From: Candidatus Thiovulum imperiosus
GTDB lineage: Bacteria; Campylobacterota; Campylobacteria; Campylobacterales; Thiovulaceae
Reading direction: 5' to 3'
Assembly: GCA_024281175.1 (NCBI GenBank)
Contig: JAMJTW010000025.1
Location: 1 to 64,000, forward strand
Length of the DNA: 64,000 nucleotides
Positions 1-8,500 of this stretch are shown here, piece after piece. The notes beneath the pieces are model-generated. The model was not told the DNA's origin. It made no database searches and was given only the letters and a program-made list of their open reading frames with translations. Both the position numbers and the translations under genes were made by a program. Position 1 is the stretch's first letter; every line of letters starts with the position of its first letter.

Positions 1-186
1 AGAGTATTTGGTGGAGAGTCTCACAACTCATCCACCTCATTTTTTCTTGACCCAAACTTGCTTAGATTTCAGTAATTTACAGATTTCAAATTACATAACA
101 ATTACCTGTACACATTTTAGATAGTACAAACTAGAAACTAACTGCAAAAGCATGGTGCTTGTGAATTAATTAAGATGAATTTTGTG

Positions 187-192
187 TATAAT
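187..192 (+). promoter_or_regulatory. -10 promoter element
   Basis: A perfect TATAAT with TG directly before it lies 26 bp upstream of the start codon at 219. The sequence aaaaggga provides a ribosome site. No clear -35 is seen, as is common in Campylobacterota. Confidence 0.5.
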
Positions 193-218
193 ATTTCAAA
201 TTTTTAAAAGGGATTTAA

Positions 219-1503
219 ATGAATCCACAAGAAGAATTCTTAATATTAAAAGGTAAAAAGTCTCCGATTACTAAAGAAACTGAACATATGAGAGTTAAAG
301 AGGTTCGTGATTTATTTGAAGAGGATAAATTGACTCTTGAAAACTATCAGCGAGAATATGTTTATGGAGAAAAGAAATTCTTAAAAGCATCAAAGGTGAT
401 AGAAACTATCCTCTTTGGAAATGTGCTACCTGCAATTGTCTATTTTCGCAATGATAAAGAAAAGATAGAAATTGTTGATGTTCAGTTGAATAACTTTACA
501 GTAATCTCAATAAAATTAGTTAAAATCCCCTTAATTACTTCATTTTTGTAAATTAGATTCAAAACTTAAGTTTGCAAAAAATTAAATATTTTGGAATAAT
601 TTCGTTGCTGAAATCGAAATCCAAGATTGCAGTATTTGAGAAGTTGTGGTACTTATTTAAAATAATCCACAATAAAAATTTTATTAGGGAGCTTGACCCT
701 TAATCATAACAATAACCTTGTGATTATTGCGATTTTAATCAAGAGATGAAGCACATATGTTAAAAGGTTTCTATTACAGAGATTTGCAACAAGAGCTGAA
801 AACTTCTATTTTAAATTACGGTTTAACCTTTATTAAAATAATAACTGATGATTCAAAAAGAGTTACAGATGTTTTTCTCGATTTGAACTATCAACCCACC
901 CCAGTAACAAAAAATGAAATTGCAATCTCTATAAATTATGGCTCTATTGCAAAAGAGGCAAAACGACTTTCAAAAACTGGAGCTGGTAAATTTGTAGATT
1001 TTCCTATTAGTTGGGAACTATTTGGTCACCAAAAGGCATATAAGAAAGATGGTAGTTTCACAATTCAAAGTAAAGATAAAGGCGGTTCTCTCTCTTTTGA
1101 GGTTTTTAAAAATATGGCATCTTTTGTTGAAAAGAGAATAGTTATAAACAAAAATAGAAATTGGATAAAGAAACAAGTAATTGAAAGTGGAGAAGAGAAA
1201 CTTTCAGAATTTGGTTTAGATAAATATCTCGATATTTCAAAACTTATTGCTACGGTTTTCAGAATGGAGTTAGAAAGTAAAGAGAAAGAAAACTCCCCTC
1301 TTTTTGCAAATATAAAAGGGAAAATATCTTTTATCCCTATTCTTGCTGATTTCTTATATCTTTCACTTTTAGAGATACAAGATGTTGATAAAGAGAAATT
1401 AAAAGAGACTTACAACTCTTTTAAACCTAGAGTTTTAGAAAATTTAGAAAATGAAAAGGTACTAAATGACCTTAAAAATGAATTTGTCAAGGAATTAAGA
1501 TGA
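219..1503 (+). pseudogene. Broken DUF262 (GmrSD-type N-terminal) gene
   Basis: Two reading frames look like parts of one DUF262 protein. The first (219-551) has the typical YQREYVYGEKKF segment followed by KASKVIETILFGNVLPAI and then IEIVDVQ, where intact members have VDGQQRLTTI; it degenerates and stops at 551. The second (757-1503, 248 residues) resumes with the family-like run from FYYRDLQQEL to FLDLNYQPTPVTKNEI, then a helical tail. The roughly 205 bp between them have stops in all forward frames I followed, so there is more than one lesion. DUF262 domains occur in type IV restriction enzymes (GmrSD) and related nucleases. The second part overlaps the next gene by 4 bp and may still be translated from its ATG at 757. 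The family assignment comes from motif recall and is moderately sure. Confidence 0.6.
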
Positions 1504-2483
1504 GACAACACACACTTCCAGAACTTAAAGATGAGTTGAGTCGGTTAGAAGAAGAGAGAATTAATCAACTCTCTTCGAATATAAATCAAATTAAAGTAAC
1601 TTTTGAAGTCGCAAAAGGTAGATTTGAGAAATATGACTCAAAAAAATCTATAAATTCTTTTTTAAAAAATATTAAAAATAGTGCCGACCCAATGAGATTA
1701 CTACTCTCTGCACCAACTCTTGAAAAACACTATTCAAATTTAAATAGACTTTCAGAAATCTCAGGAATCTCTTTAGAAAATCATGAAGATTCTATTTTTC
1801 TTCAAAATTTTTATGGTCTTTTTTTTAAAGCTCCAAATGGAATCTCAAAAGAGAAAAAAGAGGAAATATTACAAAATGATGAATTACTAAAAGAGACTGT
1901 TCTTTTCTTTAAAAAATTAGATGATTCTCAAAATCTTACAAAAGAGGATTTAAAAGATGCTATTTCGATTTATAAATTGAAAGTTGAAAATGGTGAAAAT
2001 AAAGCTGAGATGCTTATCGAAAAATACAAAAACAGCTATCTTTTTAAACAAAACATGAAAGAAGTTGTTGCAACTTATAAAAATGCAATTGAATCTGGAA
2101 AAAGTTTTGATTTTGTAAATAAGAATATTGTCTCTCTTCTTACTATTTGGATTTTAAAATCAAACAAGCAAGAGTTCCTTGATTTTATCAATTCAGATTT
2201 AAATTTAGAAAAGTTTCTTGAAGGGAAAAAGGGAAAGCGAGAAATAGATTTAGAGTTTTGGGCTTATGCAAAAGTTCTAACTCAAAATCTAAAAGATAAC
2301 AAAGAACTTGCATCTTTAAAGAAGAATATCTCAAATGATTTTACAAAAGCATTGAGAAACAAATTTTTGAAATTGGGAACTCCAGCTAAAAAGGATAGAG
2401 AGTATTTTTCCAGATTTATCTCTAAAATAGAACTGGAAAAAGAAAGAATCTTCAACTATTTACAAACATCTTTACAAGTGTGA
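1500..2483 (+). CDS. Hypothetical helical protein downstream of DUF262 remnant
   Basis: This encodes 327 residues, rich in Lys, Glu, Leu and Asn, with predicted long helices and a coiled-coil-like start (residues 8-25). There is no signal peptide, no membrane segment and no catalytic motif I recognise. Its ATG overlaps the stop of the preceding frame (atga at 1500-1503), and its end overlaps the next start at 2480, so the four genes to 3219 look translationally coupled. The position after a DUF262 gene suggests a partner of that protein, but this is inference from context only. Confidence 0.75.
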   Translation: MRQHTLPELKDELSRLEEERINQLSSNINQIKVTFEVAKGRFEKYDSKKSINSFLKNIKNSADPMRLLLSAPTLEKHYSNLNRLSEISGISLENHEDSIFLQNFYGLFFKAPNGISKEKKEEILQNDELLKETVLFFKKLDDSQNLTKEDLKDAISIYKLKVENGENKAEMLIEKYKNSYLFKQNMKEVVATYKNAIESGKSFDFVNKNIVSLLTIWILKSNKQEFLDFINSDLNLEKFLEGKKGKREIDLEFWAYAKVLTQNLKDNKELASLKKNISNDFTKALRNKFLKLGTPAKKDREYFSRFISKIELEKERIFNYLQTSLQV

Positions 2484-2767
2484 GACTATCACCTTTTGAA
2501 CAGAAGACCATTCTCCAAACAGCACATGAAGTTTTTGGAGAGTGTGAAGTTTTTCTCTTTGGAAGCCGAGTAAATCGAGAAGCAAGAGGTGGAGATATAG
2601 ATTTGTATTTGAAAGTTCAAAACAGAGAAAATCTCTTTAAAAAGAAGTTGAAGTTTCTTGCAAAACTCTCTATGAAATTGGAAGAGCAGAAAATCGATAT
2701 AGTTTTCAACGAAAATCCAAATAGAAAAATTGAAAAGGAGGCTCTAAAATGGGGAGTCAAAATTTAG
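2480..2767 (+). CDS. Minimal nucleotidyltransferase (MntA-like)
   Basis: This 95-residue protein has the MNT signature: GSR at 28-30 and the metal-binding pair D39/D41 in GGDIDLYL. A third acidic site may be in KIDIVF near residue 77. MNT proteins paired with HEPN partners act as antitoxins by adding AMP to the toxin, or as nucleotidyltransferases of unknown substrate. The start is GTG at 2480, overlapping the previous stop by 4 bp. The 3' end overlaps the HEPN gene by 19 bp, the usual order of a MNT/HEPN pair. It would act in the cytoplasm. Confidence 0.85.
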   Translation: MRLSPFEQKTILQTAHEVFGECEVFLFGSRVNREARGGDIDLYLKVQNRENLFKKKLKFLAKLSMKLEEQKIDIVFNENPNRKIEKEALKWGVKI

Positions 2768-3219
2768 ATTTACAGATAGTTCAGCAACACTTAAAAGAGG
2801 GTTTTACTCATCTTCGTAGAGTTGATGAGGCGATAGAGGAGATAGAAAAGAGATACAGATTTCCAATTTCGGAAGTTGAGTTTCATGAAATTCTGGAGAA
2901 TCGTGTAGACTTAGCTTTTTCTGACCAAATTATCTACCGTTTCTCAAAACTTCAAGACCTTATCGGTGCAAAACTTTTCAAATCTTTTCTTCTTTACCAA
3001 GGTGAAAATGTAGACAAACCGTTTCGAGATATTTTGAACAGATTTGAAAAAATTGAGATTTTAAATGTTGAAGAGTGGTTTGAAGTTCGACATCTCCGAA
3101 ATGAGATAGCTCACAACTACGATAGCAATGAAGATGTAGTAATAGAGATTTTAAACGGTATTTTTGAAACTCGAAATGAGTTGAAGAGAATATTAGAAAA
3201 GATTAAAAGTTTTGTTTAA
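2749..3219 (+). CDS. HEPN-domain protein, likely HepT-like toxin
   Basis: This is a 156-residue all-helical protein with the HEPN motif RNEIAHNY: R117, H122 and Y124 follow the RX4HXY pattern of HEPN RNases. It overlaps the nucleotidyltransferase gene, so the pair fits a type VII HepT/MntA toxin-antitoxin module. The N-terminal region (QQHLKEGFTHLRRVDEAIEE) is longer than in the shortest HepT proteins. RNase activity is inferred from the intact motif. A role as a non-toxic substrate-binding subunit of the transferase cannot be excluded. Confidence 0.8.
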   Translation: MGSQNLDLQIVQQHLKEGFTHLRRVDEAIEEIEKRYRFPISEVEFHEILENRVDLAFSDQIIYRFSKLQDLIGAKLFKSFLLYQGENVDKPFRDILNRFEKIEILNVEEWFEVRHLRNEIAHNYDSNEDVVIEILNGIFETRNELKRILEKIKSFV

Positions 3220-3368
3220 GTTTATTTCCCTTTAACCTCCACACACGAATTTATTCCATTTTCTCTATGCATGTGTTACATATCTTACCTAATAATTCAA
3301 TAAGCACTATTATGACTTTTGCAATAAATTGCTAAAATGTTTTAATTACAACTTAAAGGCTGGAAAAT

Positions 3369-3518
3369 ATGGAATGGCTAGAAATCGGAATTATTCTTGG
3401 AAAAAGAAAATTGGTTTCTCAATCTAAATTAGCCAATGGAGGTATCACTTTTCAAATGGAAAACTATTTATTCCCAAAAATTTGGGAAAACTACAAGAGT
3501 TTTATAACTAATCAATGA
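3369..3518 (+). CDS. Small hypothetical protein overlapping the helicase start
   Basis: This is a 49-codon frame starting ATG with aaagg about 10 bp upstream. Its stop overlaps the helicase start as atga at 3515-3518, a typical coupling. The product (starting MEWLEIGIILGKRKL) has a short hydrophobic N-terminal stretch and no recognised domain. It may be a leader peptide that couples translation of the helicase or a real small protein. No homologue comes to mind, so confidence is limited. Confidence 0.35.
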   Translation: MEWLEIGIILGKRKLVSQSKLANGGITFQMENYLFPKIWENYKSFITNQ

Positions 3519-5533
3519 ACCTAAATTCTCAACAACTCCAAGCTATAAATTCTCCACTTGGATACAACTTAGTAATTGCTTCTGCTGGAACTGGAAAGAC
3601 TTCCACAATTGTTGGAAGAATTGCAAACCTCATCAAAAATGGAACTCCGCCTGAAGAGATACTTCTTCTCACTTTTACAAATAAGGCATCTATCGAGATG
3701 ATAGAGAGAGTTGCAAAGCTCTTTTCAAAAGATATTGCTAAAAAGATAGAAGCAGGAACTTTTCACTCTGTCTCTTACAGATATTTAAAAAAGAGAAATC
3801 CAAAACTAATTTTGAAACAGGAAGCTGACATCAAAACTCTTTTTCGAACAATTCATGAAAAGAGAGACTTTTCCAAAATGGTATCAGAACTTGCAACTCC
3901 ATACACCTCAAAATATCTCTATGAAATTTACAACTTCTACCAGAACATCGAACTTGAAAAGAGTTTTGGAGATTGGGTAGAGGAGAATAGGGAAGAGCAT
4001 TCTATTTTTGCTGATGTGTATGAAGACATAGTTTCTGAGTTTGAAGAGACCAAAAGAGAGTTAGGTTTTATGAACTTCAACGACCTCCTTTTAAGAATGA
4101 GGGAGAGTTTAGATGTGTCGAGACCAAAATTTGTGGAAGTTCTTGTAGATGAGTATCAAGACACAAATCTTTTACAAGACTCCCTAATTTCAAAACTTCA
4201 GCCAGACTCTCTTTTTTGTGTTGGAGATTACGACCAGAGTATTTACGCTTTCAATGGTGCAAGTATTGAGATAATTGGAAGTTTCAAAACCAAGTTTCCA
4301 GATGCAAATGTGCATACTCTTACAAAGAATTATCGCTCTACAAAACCGATTTTGGATTTAGCAAATAGGGTGATAGAGAAGAATGAGAGACTTTATGAGA
4401 AGAGTTTAGAAGTTACAAAAACTTCCCCAAACTATTTGCCAAAACTTCTAAAATTTGAAGAGCTTTTTGAGCAGTATGACGGTATTGCTGATGAGGTTCG
4501 GAAAAGTAGAACTCCTAGAGAAGAGATAGCAATTCTTTTCCGAAACAACTCTTCTGCTGATGGTATTGAGGGTGCTTTACGAAAATTTGGAATTCCTGCA
4601 AAAAGGCGGGGTGGTCGAGGACTTTTTGAGACTCGAGAAGTGAAAGCCCTGCTCGACATCTACACTCTTCTTCAAAATCAGAAAGATATGATGGCATTCA
4701 TTCACATTTTTGAGTATGGAAAAGGAATAGGAGCAAGTATTGCAAAAGAGCTTTTTGAGGGATTGAAAAAGTTGGGAAAAGGGGATTTGTATAGAGGTTT
4801 CTACTCTCCAGACCGAAATATTTCAAATCCTTTTGAAAAAGGGCGAACTAGCACCCAACTTCTACTAACAGACTATTTTCAAGAACTTGGAACAGTTTCA
4901 AGATTTCGCCATTTGGAATTTCCAGACTCTTTTCTCTCAAATCCAATTTTGAAACACCCAAGACTTTCAGAAGATGGTGCGGTTTTGCTTTATGAGTTTC
5001 GAAAACTGCTACGAGATTTTAGTGCTGTAAAATCTCCTGTAAAAGCGATAGAAACAATTGGAAATGGTCCTGTATATCGATATATTACAAGGTCTTTAAT
5101 TCATGAACGGTCAAAACTTCAGAGTGGAGAGATTTCAAAAGAGAAAGGAGAAGAGGCGAGAGATAATATCTGGAATAGAGCAAAAATCATAAAAAAACTA
5201 TCGATGTCCTATAATGAACATATCTCATTTCTAAATGCGATGATACTTGGTTCAAAAGACCTCACAAGTGGAGAGGGTGTAAATCTTCTCACTGTTCATG
5301 CAAGTAAGGGATTGGAATTTAAAGAAGTCTATATCTTAGATTTGATGGACGGACGATTTCCAAACAAAAGACTTGCAACTCAAAATGGAGGAATTGAAGA
5401 GGAGCGACGACTCTTTTATGTAGCTGTAACTCGTGCAAGAGAAAAGCTATTTCTCTCTTTTGCAAAAATAGATAAACAGAAGAAAAAAGAGTTTGAACCA
5501 TCTCAATTTCTATATGAAGGCAAACTAATTTAA
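3515..5533 (+). CDS. UvrD/PcrA-family superfamily 1 DNA helicase
   Basis: This 672-residue protein has the SF1A helicase motifs in order: Q-motif LNSQQLQAI (3-11), Walker A ASAGTGKT (22-29), motif Ia LTFTNKAS, motif II VDEYQDTN (DEYQD 212-216), motif III GDYDQSIYAFNGA, motif IV/Va LTVHASKGLEF (about 591) and motif VI VAVTRARE (about 636). All key residues are present, so it should unwind DNA 3'-5' with ATP in repair or recombination. It is close to the usual UvrD/PcrA/Rep length but slightly short. It is coupled to the small upstream frame and lies 9 bp before the protease gene. Which of UvrD, PcrA or Rep it corresponds to cannot be told. Confidence 0.93.
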   Translation: MNLNSQQLQAINSPLGYNLVIASAGTGKTSTIVGRIANLIKNGTPPEEILLLTFTNKASIEMIERVAKLFSKDIAKKIEAGTFHSVSYRYLKKRNPKLILKQEADIKTLFRTIHEKRDFSKMVSELATPYTSKYLYEIYNFYQNIELEKSFGDWVEENREEHSIFADVYEDIVSEFEETKRELGFMNFNDLLLRMRESLDVSRPKFVEVLVDEYQDTNLLQDSLISKLQPDSLFCVGDYDQSIYAFNGASIEIIGSFKTKFPDANVHTLTKNYRSTKPILDLANRVIEKNERLYEKSLEVTKTSPNYLPKLLKFEELFEQYDGIADEVRKSRTPREEIAILFRNNSSADGIEGALRKFGIPAKRRGGRGLFETREVKALLDIYTLLQNQKDMMAFIHIFEYGKGIGASIAKELFEGLKKLGKGDLYRGFYSPDRNISNPFEKGRTSTQLLLTDYFQELGTVSRFRHLEFPDSFLSNPILKHPRLSEDGAVLLYEFRKLLRDFSAVKSPVKAIETIGNGPVYRYITRSLIHERSKLQSGEISKEKGEEARDNIWNRAKIIKKLSMSYNEHISFLNAMILGSKDLTSGEGVNLLTVHASKGLEFKEVYILDLMDGRFPNKRLATQNGGIEEERRLFYVAVTRAREKLFLSFAKIDKQKKKEFEPSQFLYEGKLI

Positions 5534-5542
5534 GGAGAAAAT

Positions 5543-8500
5543 ATGAAAACATTACTATTTCTAATTCCGCTACTCTTTCTAAGTTGTAGCGATAGCTCTT
5601 CGGAAACACCTGAACAGAACTCTTCTCTAGTTTCTGAAGAGATAGAGAGTTCCGAAAGTGAAGTGGAGACTTCTGAAGAGGAGGAAAGCGGAGAGGAAAC
5701 TCCTGAAGAGGAGAGTTCCGAAAGCGAAGTGGAGACTCCTGAAGAGAGTTTCGAAGTAGAAGAGGAGAATTCTGAAAGCGAAGTGGAGACTCCTGAAGAG
5801 GAGAAAAGCGAAGAGGAAACTCCTGAAGAGGAGAAAACTGAAATTCCTGAAGAGTTTGTCGAAGAAGTTTTAGAAGTTAGAAATCTTGGAAGCATTCAAG
5901 TTTTTGAGAATCCAAAGTATGAGATTCTTTCTCGAGAAGCAAAACGAATTTCAATTCTGCTTCCTCAAAATTTGCGGGTTTTAAAATCTGTTGGAACTCA
6001 AAGTGTTTCAAGAATTACACTCTCAATTTTCTATCCAGATTCTTCTGCCTATCTTGAAGATTTAGAGTTTCTTGAAACAGACGGAATTTGGGAACTAGAA
6101 CTCTTAAATTTTCCAGTAATTGCAGATTCATATAGATTTGCAGTTTCAGTTTTTGATGATTCTAATGAGACTATTATGAGTGGAGAGTTAGTTACAAATC
6201 TTCAAAGTGAAATAGAGATACCACTCTCTTTTGTAGAGCCAAAAGTTGTGGAGCTTTCGGTTTTAACAGATATATCTTTGCAAGTTTCAGATACAAATAT
6301 ATCTCTTAAGTTTCAAGTTTCAAATCCAAGCAATGATACAAATCTCTCTTATGAGATTTTTGGAGACCCGCTACTTTTTGAGACAACTTCAGGAATTTCT
6401 GCAAACTCTGGAACTATTTCACCTGCTGAAATTTCAGAATTGGAACTCCTAATTCCAAACAGTTTTCAGAAAGGAACTTCTTACATCTACAAATTCTCTC
6501 TTATCTCTGGAAATGGAAATCTGGTTTCACAATTTTTTGAAATTTACATTCCTTATGAGAGAATTTCTCCAAGAGTTAGACTTCTTTTTCCAACAGAACC
6601 GACAGGAATAGAAGTGGAAATTGGAGATAGCAACATCACATTTTTAGCACATTTTGATAAGAATGTTTCAGAGACAAATTGGAGTTTAGAAAACTCATCT
6701 TTCACTTTCCAAAATAGTACTTCAAATCCAGCTGTTCTCGATTTCAACGGTAGTATTAGCGATACAGTAGTTCTGAAAGTCTTAGATGAAAATGGTCTGG
6801 TTTCTATTACAAAATACATTTTAAATTTGAATGATGAGGTAGCTCCAGAAATTCCAACCGTAGTTTTTCCAAACATAGTAGGAGCTACTTCTACTTTAGT
6901 TTCCGTTTCTGGAGAACCAAATACAGAAATTCTTGTAGATGGAGTCTCTTCTGGAGAGATACCTAGTTCTGGAACTTCTGAAGTAGAAGTCTCTTTAAGT
7001 AGTGAGGGGAACAACACAATTTCAATTTCACTTCAAGACCGTTCTGGAAATATTGGAGATGAGAGAAATATAACAATTTTCCGAGACACAACACCACCAG
7101 AAAGAGCAAGTTTCGACTTCTTCACTACCAATTCTATCTCTCCAAACCTCATCGGCGAAATCCCTGCGGGAGGAAGTTGGGTAAGTGTAGAAGTTGCTGG
7201 TGAGAACTACACACCTGATACAAATGGAACTCACTGGAATTTAGAAATCCCATATTTAGAAGAGGGATATTATGATGTAAATATCACAGGTTACGATGAG
7301 TTCAATAACTCCTCTTCCAAATATATCCGAAATAGTTTTCGAGTTCTCTACTCAGCTTTTCTCAAAAATCCAAAAATTGAGGGAGTCCGATATGTTTCTG
7401 GAAGTTTCGAGGGAAATACAAATATAAGTGGAATGTTCAAATATGAAGATAGTGTTGAACTCTTTCTTGGAAACTTCTCACTTGGTAGCCTACCTATCTC
7501 CTATTTAGAAGATGGAGAACTCGATTTCCTAAAAGTTGTAAATGGTTCAGAGACCCAAGACTCCTATTTAAGCCGAAACACAATCCGACTTTTAGCCTCT
7601 TTTGATGCCGACAAAGATATTTCAAATGGAATTCTTATCGACTCAGCAACAGCAGAAGCCTTTGTTCTTGCAAATCCAAGTATCGATTTGGAAACCAACA
7701 TTTCTGAAAACTCTGATATTTCAGATATCTTCAACGATTTAGCTCCACACTTTGGAGAGCATCGAGGTCTGATTTCTGAAGAGGACGCCTCTACTCTTGT
7801 AAGCTCTCTCATTTCTGGTGAACTTGTTCAAATTTCCTACACTTCGGAAGAGAACATAATTTCCATTCTTTCAGGAACTCTTCAGAGTGTTGAAGGTCCA
7901 GTTGAGGGAGTCGCTTTCCGTTCAGGAAGTCAAAGTGGTTTTACAGATGAAAATGGAACTTTCTACTATGAAGATGGGAAAAAGGTTCGGTTTAGTATCG
8001 GTATGATGGAACTTTCAGAAACTGATGCAAAAGCAACAATGACTCCTTATGATATGGTAGAAAGTGTCTCTTTTGACCACCCAAAACCTCGAAACATAGC
8101 ATCTTTCCTAACTATGGTAGATGCGATTTCTGGAGATGCAAAAGTTAGTATAGACCAAGCTGTTCGAGATGCGATAGATAAATATAGAAGTCCAGTAGAT
8201 TTAAATCTTCCAGATGGTGCTGAAAATTTAGAATTGAATATATCTGCTAGTGAAAATGAGTTTTTAGCTCAATTTGATAGATTTGAAATCGGTTACGAAC
8301 TTATGGAAGAGATAAATGTGAGTAGAGGAGTTTCTCTTTCCAGAACTTTACACTCTCTTTCTGGAAGTTTAGAAGATTTACAAGCTCTCCAAGTTTCAGC
8401 AAATGCTGACAAAGTTTTAGAAAAACTTTATGAGGGAGTTTCTGAATTTCACATTTTCCAGAGATATATGAGTTGGACAGCTATTGATGCCTTTACAATT

